The notes under the pieces: generated by a model
What the model was told of the DNA's origin: nothing
The model's input: only the letters and a program-made list of their open reading frames with translations
Database searches by the model: none
Assembly: GCA_024763495.1 (NCBI GenBank)
Contig: JANTFJ010000132.1
Span: 1-6,901 of the forward strand
From: Desulfobulbaceae bacterium
GTDB lineage: Bacteria > Desulfobacterota > Desulfobulbia > Desulfobulbales > SURF-16
Direction: 5' to 3'
Length of the DNA: 6,901 nucleotides
Part shown: in pieces, positions 1-6,201 of the stretch
How positions within the stretch are numbered: the stretch's first letter is position 1
Layout of the letters: each line of letters starts with the position of its first letter
Position numbers and translations under genes: made by a program

Positions 1-1
1 A

Positions 2-94
2 TGCCGCCATGTGCCCGTTTCAACGCTCGCGATAATACATCAGGTATATCGCGGCGTTTAAACGGGTGCAGGGTGGTGTTCATGGAGCGCTTAC
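2..94 (-). repeat. Large structured repeat, copy A (partial at window edge)
   Basis: I orient the family so that its GTAAGCGCT end is 5'; this copy is then on the minus strand. It holds three parts: the conserved terminus and flank (71-94), a long stem-loop (about 10-70) and the start of a GCCGCC motif (3-8). The stem pairs CCCGTTT (14-20) with AAACGGG (60-66) and CGCGATA (28-34) with TATCGCG (47-53). It has a C/T mismatch at 21/59 and bulges at 27 and 35. All 93 bases equal the reverse complement of 6809-6901. The element is cut by the window edge, because copies at 2327-2453 and 6202-6336 continue past the GCCGCC motif. It ends 16 nt before the cbiB start codon. No transposase or known family is recognised. 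Confidence 0.93.
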
Positions 95-110
95 CTGGAT
101 TAAGGCACTG

Positions 111-1058
111 ATGAATTTTCACGCAATAGTTATCCCCCTGGCCGCGATTTCCCTTGATCTGCTCCTTGGAGATCCCCGCTGGTTTCCCCATCCTGTCCGC
201 CTGATTGGTTTTTTCGCTTCACGTTTTGAGATTTTTTTTCGGTCATTTACCAGCAATAAACAGCTGGCCGGAATTTTAACAATAATTTCCCTCCTGCTGC
301 TGACATATTTATTCTTTAGCTCAATAATCCATTTTGCCATGGCAATTCATCCCCTGGCTGGACAACTGGCTGCCATCTTTATTTTTTATACCACCCTGGC
401 TGCCCGTGATTTAATCAGGCACAGCAGTAAGGTATATCGTTCATTGCAAGAGAATGATATTGTCGGAGCCAGAAAAAACGTGGCAATGATAGTTGGCCGG
501 GATACGGGAGATTTGTCTGAAGCCGGAGTCGGCAAGGCGGCCATAGAAAGCGTGGCGGAAAATATGGTGGATGGCATAACCGCACCGTTATTCTGGGGAA
601 TCCTGGCAGGGCCGGTTGGGGCTATGCTTTACAAGGTAGTCAATACCGGCGATTCCATGTTTGGCTATAAAAATGAAAAATACCTTGAATTCGGCTGGGC
701 CGCGGCCCGACTTGACGACCTGGTTAATTTTGTCCCGGCCCGGCTCAGCGCGTTGTTGATTCCCCTGGCCGCTTATTTCCTGAACCTGAACTGGAAAAAA
801 TCTTTTTTCATCCTTAAACGCGATCGGAAACAGCACGCCAGCCCCAACTCCGGCCACGCGGAAGCGGCTGTTGCCGGAGCTTTGGGTATCGAGCTTGGAG
901 GCAGCAGCAGCTATTTTGGCAAAAAAACAGAGAAACCAACTCTCGGCGATTCATCTTCACAGGTAACAGCCGATCACATCATAATCACCAATCACCTTGT
1001 TTTGCTGACTTCAGCCATTTTTGCCGCTCTCCTGCTTATTACACGCTTCCTGGTCTAA
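111..1058 (+). CDS. cbiB: Adenosylcobinamide-phosphate synthase (CbiB/CobD)
   Basis: Integral membrane enzyme of late cobalamin synthesis. It joins adenosylcobyric acid to the aminopropanol (phosphate) arm to give adenosylcobinamide (phosphate). The 315-residue product has the usual family length and signatures: LLLGDPRWFPHPVRLIG near residues 17-33, GDTGDLSEAGVGKAAIESVAENMVDG-like sequence at about 129-155, KVVNTGDSMFGYKNEKY at 175-191, and the SPNSGHAEAAVAGALG region at 244-259. Hydrophobic segments lie near 3-19, 53-77, 82-98, 157-175, 211-225 and 294-312. I chose the ATG at 111 over a GTG at 66. The family motif starts right after it, TTAAGG lies at a suitable distance upstream, and the extra 15 residues would be encoded by the repeat. 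No other cobalamin gene and no cobalamin riboswitch is visible. The next gene converges on it. Confidence 0.95.
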   Translation: MNFHAIVIPLAAISLDLLLGDPRWFPHPVRLIGFFASRFEIFFRSFTSNKQLAGILTIISLLLLTYLFFSSIIHFAMAIHPLAGQLAAIFIFYTTLAARDLIRHSSKVYRSLQENDIVGARKNVAMIVGRDTGDLSEAGVGKAAIESVAENMVDGITAPLFWGILAGPVGAMLYKVVNTGDSMFGYKNEKYLEFGWAAARLDDLVNFVPARLSALLIPLAAYFLNLNWKKSFFILKRDRKQHASPNSGHAEAAVAGALGIELGGSSSYFGKKTEKPTLGDSSSQVTADHIIITNHLVLLTSAIFAALLLITRFLV

Positions 1059-1086
1059 CAATTATGGGGTTGTCAGCGCCTGGGAG
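1059..1086 (+). repeat. Degenerate fragment of the repeat tail module
   Basis: Starting at the base after the cbiB stop codon, this stretch contains TTATGGGGTTGTC (1063-1075) followed by a GC-rich GCGCC. The reverse complement of 2347-2325 has the same 13-mer followed by GCCGCC and AGGGTG. The 6202-6336 copy shows a more diverged version of it (6310-6334). I read it as a solo or decayed piece of the tail module lying between the convergent cbiB and exporter genes. It is short, so chance similarity is not fully excluded. No convincing terminator hairpin with a T-run is seen in this 48-bp gap. Confidence 0.5.
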
Positions 1087-1106
1087 GCTGTCCGAGAACA
1101 GGAGCC

Positions 1107-2138
1107 TTACCATCCTCCGGCATAACCGGCAAGGCCAAGGAGCATACCGGCAACAAAATTTATCGATTTAATCTTGAAAAAATCTATTCGTGATTCAGCC
1201 AGGAGCGGCAGCATGCCATGACCATCCTGGACAACCGAACTGGCCAGAAGAATACTTAAAGGAATACTCTGTTCAACAAAGAGGGTAAGAAAAATAAGAT
1301 GCGGCCCGGATTCGGGAATCAGGCCAACCAGGCAGGCGACCAGCAGGACAATCAACTGGTTATCATGAAGCCAGTTCTGCAGATGGAGCTGATCAACCAG
1401 CAGATGCATGAGCAGCAAAGCGCCAAAAGTCCACATGAATACCTTGGGTACATGTTTTTTGGCCACATGATTCCATAAATGTTCTTCGAGAAAATGATCC
1501 GGGCCGGTTGCGACAATTACCAGTGCGGCCAAGGTAACCAGGAGCAGGGTAATTCGTATCCAGTTCCAGCTCCCAGGTCCAACCTGGCCGGTCAGTACGC
1601 CATAGAGAAAAAGCAGGAGAGTGATTGACAAAATCCCGCGGACAGCGGAACATGAATGCCAATGTTCCTTTATTTGCGGCCAGGACCAGAAAAGAGAATT
1701 TTCCTCATGATGAATGGTAAATTCGTGTCCACAGGAGAGTTCGGCAATTTTCTTTTTACCGAAAAATATATCGGTCAGGTAACCGGCCAGCAGGCCCAGG
1801 ACAAAGAGCAAAAGAAAAATTAAAGGGGCCTTGTCCGGCAGCATGGACAACATGACAAATGACTCATCGCCACTGGTAGCCACCATTGCGGCAACTACTG
1901 CCCCCATGCTGACTTCCTGGTGGAGATATAGAGACACAACAGCAAAAGCGCCGAGGCAGCCAGGGGTGGCTCCTAGAAATGAGGCGAGCAGATACTGCTT
2001 CCAGCGCCCTCCCCGCAATCCCTGCTGCCAGATACCCCTGGAAAAGACATTAAGATATTCGATAACCAGCATCATCATGAAGACAAAGCCGGTAATCATG
2101 ATGGCGTGAGTTATTGAGTTCTGAATCGTGGACAACAT
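1107..2138 (-). CDS. Putative manganese/heavy-metal exporter, multi-pass membrane protein
   Basis: A 343-residue membrane protein resembling the family annotated as putative manganese transporter or arsenic/heavy-metal efflux permease. It has about eight to ten hydrophobic segments, near 8-28, 48-71, 76-90, 104-125, 165-185, 192-211, 232-250, 260-275, 279-300 and 325-342. Two similar halves can be aligned. One carries GATPGCLGAF (56-65) and ATSGDESF (87-94); the other carries GLIPESGPHLIF (272-283) and QDGHGMLPLLAES (304-316). The central region is rich in possible metal ligands: C136, H138, H143, H144, H159, H161, C163, and then H215, H220, H224 and H229. The ATG at 2138 fits the homologous N-terminus, but no clear ribosome binding site precedes it. 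No yybP-ykoY manganese riboswitch was found upstream. The family is fairly secure; the substrate is inferred from family naming only. Confidence 0.82.
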   Translation of the reverse strand: MLSTIQNSITHAIMITGFVFMMMLVIEYLNVFSRGIWQQGLRGGRWKQYLLASFLGATPGCLGAFAVVSLYLHQEVSMGAVVAAMVATSGDESFVMLSMLPDKAPLIFLLLFVLGLLAGYLTDIFFGKKKIAELSCGHEFTIHHEENSLFWSWPQIKEHWHSCSAVRGILSITLLLFLYGVLTGQVGPGSWNWIRITLLLVTLAALVIVATGPDHFLEEHLWNHVAKKHVPKVFMWTFGALLLMHLLVDQLHLQNWLHDNQLIVLLVACLVGLIPESGPHLIFLTLFVEQSIPLSILLASSVVQDGHGMLPLLAESRIDFFKIKSINFVAGMLLGLAGYAGGW

Positions 2139-2326
2139 ATAATTTTATGAATTAACTTTTTATTTTTGCGTAGTTATTCGTTACAATGCCCCTGCCTTTG
2201 GCAGGTAACCGTTCACTGGTAGCTGCCTGTTCACCTATAACTCAAACCTGTAAACCCGTAACAATTACGGTGGGTAGCGAAGTTAAGGTGTTTACCCCGT
2301 GAGTAGTTATCAATAACCTACACCCT
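2139..2326. other. Repeat-derived intergenic region with several small hairpins
   Basis: No gene is apparent here. Together with the repeat at 2327-2453 it separates the exporter start from the cbpM stop. Visible inverted repeats are CCTGCC/GGCAGG (2191-2205, 3-nt loop), CCGTAA/TTACGG (2256-2270, 3-nt loop), GTTAT/ATAAC (2306-2317), and an outer GGTGT (2287-2291)/ACACC (2320-2324). Short words of the type GTTCAC, GTTTAC and GTAAAC recur between 2205 and 2300. GTAACCGTTCAC (2205-2216) resembles the GTAAGCGTTCAC terminus of the element at 6693-6728. The 5' part must contain the exporter promoter on the minus strand, but I cannot pick a convincing -35/-10 pair. Confidence 0.55.
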
Positions 2327-2453
2327 GGCGGCGACAACCCCATAACTGGAAGGGATTGAGGGCCGCCGCCCTGCACGCGCTTCAGCCCTGCGATAATACA
2401 TCGGTATATCACAGGGTTGAAGCGCGTGCAGGTAGTGTTCATGGAGCGCTTAC
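2327..2453 (-). repeat. Large structured repeat, copy B (stem-loop plus tail hairpin)
   Basis: Read on the minus strand from 2453, it has the GTAAGCGCT terminus and flank (2432-2453). A nearly perfect stem-loop follows (2371-2431), pairing TGCACGCGCTTCA with TGAAGCGCGTGCA and leaving a loop near 2400-2403. The tail hairpin comes next (2327-2370). Its outer arms are GGCGGCG (2327-2333) and CGCCGCC (2364-2370). Its inner arms are 2335-2341 and 2352-2358, which pair fully on the minus strand if one G-T pair is allowed. The flank and the loop-proximal ATAATACATC are shared with copy A, but much of the stem differs with pairing retained. It lies just beyond the cbpM stop codon at 2464, so it is in the 3' region of the cbpA-cbpM transcript. 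Confidence 0.9.
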
Positions 2454-2463
2454 CTGCCTTCTG

Positions 2464-2778
2464 TCACCTGATATCAGCTATCCGTCTGCACTTCCGGCGC
2501 AGTTCAGTCAGTTCCTCAAGCAGGTCAAGAGCCAGGGCAACGCCGGGCAGATTAATCCGGAGATCACGCTGCAACCGCATGGCAGTCTGCAGGCGGTGAA
2601 TTTCCAGAGAACCAAACAGCCATTGGCCCTGGTCGGGTTCAGCCGGGGAAATCACGCCTTCATTAATCATTTCAATAACCAGTTCAGTGTTGATATTGCA
2701 TAGCTCACATAATTCGTTCAGATCACAGATAATACTTTCATCAAGCAGGCATGATTCGCTCATGATATGTTTTTTCAT
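2464..2778 (-). CDS. cbpM: Chaperone modulatory protein CbpM (MerR-like fold)
   Basis: Small cytoplasmic partner of CbpA. In enterobacteria CbpM binds the CbpA J-domain and restrains its stimulation of DnaK. The 104-residue product is close to the known length of about 100. It carries the family pattern: an N-terminal helix-turn-helix-like part (about 19-44, DLNELCELCNINTELVIEMI), a G-x-W-x-F strand (51-55), then RLQTAMRLQRDLRINLPGVA (62-81) and a hydrophobic C-terminal helix (about 82-100). The ATG at 2778 lies 2 bp after the cbpA stop. Its GGAGAG ribosome site lies inside the last cbpA codons, so translation is probably coupled. A second ATG at 2763 is possible. Cysteines at 18, 24 and 27 are a visible oddity. 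The identification also rests on the adjacent cbpA gene. Confidence 0.9.
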   Translation of the reverse strand: MKKHIMSESCLLDESIICDLNELCELCNINTELVIEMINEGVISPAEPDQGQWLFGSLEIHRLQTAMRLQRDLRINLPGVALALDLLEELTELRRKCRRIADIR

Positions 2779-2780
2779 AA

Positions 2781-3731
2781 TTAATATCTCTCCAACTCTG
2801 CCCGCGGATCCATCGGCATAAGTTTGGCCATCTGTTGATAAAGCTCTTTTTGTTCCGGTGTCTCAGCCTTTGGGGCAACAATTTTTAATGTAACAATTTG
2901 ATCACCGGACTGACCGGCAGAACAAAGCCCACGATTCTTCAGGCGTAAACGACTGCCGCTCTGGGAACCTGCTGGGATTTTCAGCTTCACCCGGCCTCCA
3001 AGGGTAGGAGTTTCAATTGTTGCTCCAAGGGCAGCCTCCCAGGGAGTAACTGGTAATACAAGATGAATATTCCGCTTTTCGGCATGGAAAAGCGGATGTT
3101 CCTCAAAACCTATCTCAAGATACAGGTCTCCATTTGCTCCCTGGCCCGTCCCTGCCATTCCCTGGCCTTTCAGCCGGATACGCTGCCCTTCGGTTACTCC
3201 TTCAGGAATGTTGACGTTAATGGTATGCTGTTTATTTATTACATGACCTGAATCGTCCACTTCCGGACGATTAAGAGTAAACGTGCGGCTTGAACCATGC
3301 CAGGCGTCGGTTAAAGGAATAACTACCCTGGCATGCTGATCCTGGCCCCGGCCGTGAAAAGTCTGATAATGGCCGCTTTGCCGGAATTTTCCTCCGCCAA
3401 AGAGCTGGGAGAAAAAATCGCTGAAGTCGGCACCGCCTTCCCGGCCAAAATCAGCGCCGCTGAATTCGAATCCCGCATCCCAGTTAGGGGGAGGCTTAAA
3501 ATCCTGGCCCTGCTGCCAGTTACTGCCAAACTTGTCATAAGCCGCCCGTTTTTCAGGATCGCTCAGTACCTCGTAAGCCTCACCAACCTCTTTAAATTTC
3601 TGTTCAGCATCAGCCGCCTTGTTGATATCAGGATGATATTTGCGGGCCAGTTTTCGATAAGTCCGCTTGATTTCATCCTGGCTGGCATCCCTGGCCAGTC
3701 CAAGAGTTTTATAATAATCCTTATATTCCAT
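2781..3731 (-). CDS. cbpA: DnaJ-class co-chaperone CbpA (type II J-domain protein)
   Basis: A 316-residue Hsp40 co-chaperone that would stimulate DnaK ATPase and present unfolded substrates. In enterobacteria CbpA also binds curved DNA. Domains in order: J-domain at 1-70 with HPD at 33-35; G/F-rich linker at about 71-128 (DFSDFFSQLFGGG); two C-terminal substrate-binding beta domains (about 132-210 and 215-287); and a final helical region for dimerisation. No CxxCxGxG zinc-finger repeats are present, which separates it from DnaJ proper. I chose the ATG at 3731 because MEYKDYYKTLGL is the standard J-domain start; an upstream TTG at 3764 would add 11 unconserved residues. AAGG lies about 11 nt upstream, so the ribosome site is mediocre. 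It is the first gene of a two-gene operon with cbpM. No sigma-32 consensus was seen upstream. Confidence 0.95.
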   Translation of the reverse strand: MEYKDYYKTLGLARDASQDEIKRTYRKLARKYHPDINKAADAEQKFKEVGEAYEVLSDPEKRAAYDKFGSNWQQGQDFKPPPNWDAGFEFSGADFGREGGADFSDFFSQLFGGGKFRQSGHYQTFHGRGQDQHARVVIPLTDAWHGSSRTFTLNRPEVDDSGHVINKQHTINVNIPEGVTEGQRIRLKGQGMAGTGQGANGDLYLEIGFEEHPLFHAEKRNIHLVLPVTPWEAALGATIETPTLGGRVKLKIPAGSQSGSRLRLKNRGLCSAGQSGDQIVTLKIVAPKAETPEQKELYQQMAKLMPMDPRAELERY

Positions 3732-3966
3732 GTTGTTAAGTACCTTATTTCTGAATTCCCGCAATAAAAAACAAGAAGTTTACGTAGTAATTTTGTTAAT
3801 AAATCAAGCAGCTAATCGTATAAAAATAATAAAGCTCCTACAGGAGGACAGAGATTTTTCCGGGTTGCCGGCAGTTCCTGAGACCTTATCTCTATCAATT
3901 GGTAACAGCTCACAGGATGCCGGATCAGGAGTCCAGGAGGATGTTTTTTATGGTAAACTCAACCCT
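3732..3966. other. Noncoding leader region upstream of cbpA
   Basis: No gene is supported here. The cbpA-proximal part (about 3761-3835) is AT-rich and should contain the cbpA promoter on the minus strand, but no hexamer pair stands out and there is no CCCCAT-type heat-shock -10. A short perfect inverted repeat, CTCCT-AC-AGGAG, lies at 3835-3846. On the minus strand it is followed by TTTATTATTTTT, which could act as a weak attenuator or a decayed terminator. The stretch 3850-3966 is less AT-rich and has an open plus-strand frame without a convincing start or ribosome site. I regard it as unassigned. Confidence 0.4.
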
Positions 3967-4022
3967 GTAAGCGTTGACCGGTGCCTTAGATTCGACTCCG
4001 TGAGGTGCTGGTAAACGCTTAC
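3967..4022. repeat. Short palindromic repeat, copy E
   Basis: A 56-bp imperfect palindrome. The terminal arms GTAAGCGTT (3967-3975) and AACGCTTAC (4014-4022) match perfectly. Inner arms ACC and GGT continue the pairing, as does a GTGCCT/AGGTGC-like block. The centre is about 3986-4002. The right half (3994-4022) matches 6700-6728 at 27 of 29 positions. The terminal GTAAGCG is shared with the four large repeats. It lies 19 bp downstream of the trxC stop. On the plus strand the hairpin is followed by TATTTTT; on the minus strand, the direction trxC is read, no T-run follows, so a trxC terminator role is not obvious. Confidence 0.85.
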
Positions 4023-4041
4023 TATTTTTGTAAAGGGGCAT

Positions 4042-4473
4042 TTAATGACTTCCGGCCCACTGAACAATACTGCCGGTATCCATTGCTCCGGCCTGGCGGG
4101 CCACTTCCCGGCCCTGTCTAAAGAGAACCATGGTCGGAATCGAACGAATACCAAACTGTGCGGCAAGATTCTGCTCAACCTCAGTATTTACCTTGGCCAG
4201 GCGAATGTGCGGTTCAAGCTGGGTCGCGGCCTGCTGGAAGGCGGGAGCCATCATTTTGCATGGGCCGCACCAGGGAGCCCAGAAATCCACCAGCAAAGGG
4301 ATGTCATTACGATTCAGATGGCGGCTGAAATCCGTGCCGTTTAACTCGAGCGGCTTGCCGCTGAAAAGAACATTTCCACATTTACCACATTTGGGCCGGT
4401 CAGCAAGCCGGGCCGCAGGGATACGGTTAACCGCGGCGCAATTGGGACAGACAATATGTAAAATGGAATTCAT
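4042..4473 (-). CDS. trxC: Thioredoxin with N-terminal zinc ribbon (thioredoxin 2, TrxC type)
   Basis: A 143-residue cytoplasmic disulfide reductase. The N-terminal zinc ribbon has CPNC (9-12) and CGKC (29-32). The thioredoxin fold (about 44-143) has the active site WAPWCGPCKM (65-74) with the redox pair C69/C72, a buried Asp in VDFW (63), and the cis-proline at 113 (SIPT). This layout and length are those of TrxC, which in E. coli is part of the OxyR oxidative-stress regulon; no such operator can be claimed here. The ATG at 4473 is chosen over the open frame extending to 4560 because AGGAGG lies 7 nt upstream and the zinc-ribbon homology begins at MNSILHIVCP. It is divergent from hyuB and probably monocistronic. 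Confidence 0.95.
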   Translation of the reverse strand: MNSILHIVCPNCAAVNRIPAARLADRPKCGKCGNVLFSGKPLELNGTDFSRHLNRNDIPLLVDFWAPWCGPCKMMAPAFQQAATQLEPHIRLAKVNTEVEQNLAAQFGIRSIPTMVLFRQGREVARQAGAMDTGSIVQWAGSH

Positions 4474-4480
4474 TAACTTA

Positions 4481-4486
4481 CCTCCT
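4481..4486 (-). promoter_or_regulatory. Ribosome binding site of trxC
   Basis: A perfect AGGAGG on the minus strand, 7 nt before the ATG at 4473-4471. It decides the start: upstream in-frame codons back to 4560 have no such site and would add 29 non-homologous residues. It is the strongest Shine-Dalgarno sequence in the window. Confidence 0.88.
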
Positions 4487-4549
4487 TGTCGGAAATCACA
4501 AGTCAGAAAACAGAGGACGAAAGCTGTCTGGGTAATTATGTTATATCTC

Positions 4550-4579
4550 ACCATAGTCATTGAGCATCTTTACTGTCAA
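4550..4579 (-). promoter_or_regulatory. Likely sigma-70-type promoter of trxC
   Basis: The minus strand has a perfect -35 TTGACA (4579-4574), an 18-bp spacer, and TATGGT (4555-4550) as a 4-of-6 match to the -10 consensus. This predicts a transcript starting near 4543 with a leader of about 70 nt before trxC. The region is the only sizeable gap without repeat material. A matching promoter for the divergent hyuB is not clear; TTGAAA at 4584-4589 is a possible -35 but lacks a good -10. Confidence 0.55.
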
Positions 4580-4648
4580 GTATTTGAAAGACAATGACAT
4601 TACAAAAGCTGTATTGACCAATATCAGCCAACCTGGTAAAAAAACGGG

Positions 4649-6196
4649 ATGCGAAATATTATTGAAATAGAGGTTTTTAACAAATTTTTCTCTTCAATTG
4701 CTGAAGAAATGGGCATTGTCCTCAAACGTTCAGCCTTTTCTTCCAATATAAAAGAACGTTGTGATTTTTCCTGTGCAATATTTGACCAAAAAAAGGAACT
4801 GGCAGCCCAGGCTGCTCATATTCCGGTGCATCTGGGAGCTATGCCCAGAACCCTGGAAGCGGTGCTTGAACATTTCACCCTGAAGCCTGGCGACATAATT
4901 GTAACTAATGATCCCTTCCAGGGCGGCAGTCATCTGCCGGATATAACCATGATCGAGGCATTGCATGACGAATCGGGAACCCCTTTATTTTATGTGGTGA
5001 ATCGAGCCCATCACGCGGATGTCGGCGGTAAGGTTCCGGGGTCAATGGGGTTCTCCCGCTCACTTGAAGATGAAGGTATACTTATCCGGCCAACATTTTT
5101 GTCCAGAAAAGGTCAATTAAACAACATCTTTTTCGATAAATTCCTGGCCGCTGTGCGTAATCCGGCAGAACGGCAGGGGGACATCCAGGCCCAAAGAGCT
5201 TCTTTGCGGCGGGGGAAAATCAGGCTTGCCGAGCTATTGAGCAGATATGGCCTTCACCATATTTCTACGATCCTTGATCAGCTTAAAAATTATGGTGAAA
5301 AAGTAATGCGGAATACTATCAGGCAATTGCCGGATGGCTGCTATACATTTAGGGATTATCTTGATAATGACGGCCTGGGGCGCAAGCCTTTACCCATTTC
5401 TCTTAAGCTTACCATAAAAGACAGCGAGGCCCTGGCTGATTTTTCCGACAGCGCCCCCCAGATTAATACCCCGCTTAACACGGTCAAGGCCGTGACAATT
5501 TCTGCCGTTATCTACACTTTTCAATGCCTGACAGGAGAAGGGTATCCGATCAATCAGGGAAGTTATCGGCCGATTACCGTTAAAACCAGGCAGGGAACTA
5601 TTCTTGACAGCCTGTTCCCCGCTCCGGTTGCCGCCGGCAATGTTGAAACATCCCAGCGAATTGTTGATACCCTGTTCGGTGCCCTGGCCCAGGCTGCCCC
5701 GGATCAGGTTCCAGCGGCAAGCTGCGGCAGCATGAACAATATCGCCATAGGCGGGATGAGCGGTCAGTTTACCTATTACGAGACAATTGGCGGTGGAATG
5801 GGGGGCAGGCCCTATGCTCCCGGTTTAAACGGAATACACACTCACATGACCAACACCATGAATACTCCGGTTGAAGCCCTGGAGCACAGCTACCCCCTGC
5901 AAGTGGAAAAATATTCCCTGTGGCAGAATTCAGGCGGGAAAGGGCGATTTCCCGGGGGCAACGGAATTATTCGAGCTTATCGTTTTCTGGAACCAAGCGA
6001 GGTGTCGCTTTTAATGGAACGACGCAGTCAAGTTCCCTATGGCCTGGCAGGAGGAAGTTCCGGGAAAAAAGGAGAAAGCTGGTTAGTGAGCAACAAAAAA
6101 AGAAAAAAAATAGCCGGAAAAATAAATTTTCAGGCAAAGGCAGGTGACAGGCTGATTATTAAAACACCTGGCGGAGGAGGATGGGGCAGCAGGTAA
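4649..6196 (+). CDS. hyuB: Hydantoinase B/oxoprolinase family protein (HyuB type)
   Basis: A 515-residue homologue of the B subunit of ATP-dependent hydantoinase, acetophenone carboxylase or caprolactamase-type enzymes, and of the C-terminal half of 5-oxoprolinase. The N-terminus is intact: SSIAEEMGIVLKRSAFSSNI (14-33), RCDFSCAIFD (37-46), AHIPVHLGAM (56-65). Probable metal-site motifs follow: TNDPFQGGSHLPDI (86-99) and NRAHHADVGG (118-127). NTPLNTVKAV (273-282), ETIGGGMGGRP (378-388), THMTNTMNTPVE (398-409) and the C-terminal PGGGGWG (507-513) complete the family pattern. The partner HyuA subunit, which normally binds ATP, is absent from the window: trxC is divergent upstream and a repeat plus a convergent gene lie downstream. 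The ribosome site is poor (ACGGG directly before the ATG). The substrate cannot be assigned. Confidence 0.9.
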   Translation: MRNIIEIEVFNKFFSSIAEEMGIVLKRSAFSSNIKERCDFSCAIFDQKKELAAQAAHIPVHLGAMPRTLEAVLEHFTLKPGDIIVTNDPFQGGSHLPDITMIEALHDESGTPLFYVVNRAHHADVGGKVPGSMGFSRSLEDEGILIRPTFLSRKGQLNNIFFDKFLAAVRNPAERQGDIQAQRASLRRGKIRLAELLSRYGLHHISTILDQLKNYGEKVMRNTIRQLPDGCYTFRDYLDNDGLGRKPLPISLKLTIKDSEALADFSDSAPQINTPLNTVKAVTISAVIYTFQCLTGEGYPINQGSYRPITVKTRQGTILDSLFPAPVAAGNVETSQRIVDTLFGALAQAAPDQVPAASCGSMNNIAIGGMSGQFTYYETIGGGMGGRPYAPGLNGIHTHMTNTMNTPVEALEHSYPLQVEKYSLWQNSGGKGRFPGGNGIIRAYRFLEPSEVSLLMERRSQVPYGLAGGSSGKKGESWLVSNKKRKKIAGKINFQAKAGDRLIIKTPGGGGWGSR

Positions 6197-6201
6197 TTTT
6201 T

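Noticed and set aside
1860..1880. GCCACTGG resembling the B12 box of a cobalamin riboswitch
   Set aside because: It lies inside the exporter coding region, far from and downstream of cbiB, with none of the surrounding riboswitch structure.
2139..2326. yybP-ykoY manganese riboswitch ahead of the exporter
   Set aside because: The minus-strand leader was scanned for the conserved internal-loop sequences of that class and they were not found; the hairpins seen look like repeat-derived structures.
2356..2703. Plus-strand open frame of 115 codons over copy B and cbpM
   Set aside because: It is antisense to the well-supported cbpM gene and begins in repeat sequence.
3730..4014. Plus-strand 94-codon open frame between cbpA and trxC
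   Set aside because: It starts inside the cbpA start region, has no ribosome site, ends within the palindromic repeat and shows no recognisable motif. A possible tiny peptide starting near 3917 was judged equally unsupported.
4474..4560. N-terminal extension of trxC to 4560
   Set aside because: The added 29 residues are not part of the TrxC family, overlap the promoter and compete with a perfect AGGAGG-ATG start at 4473.
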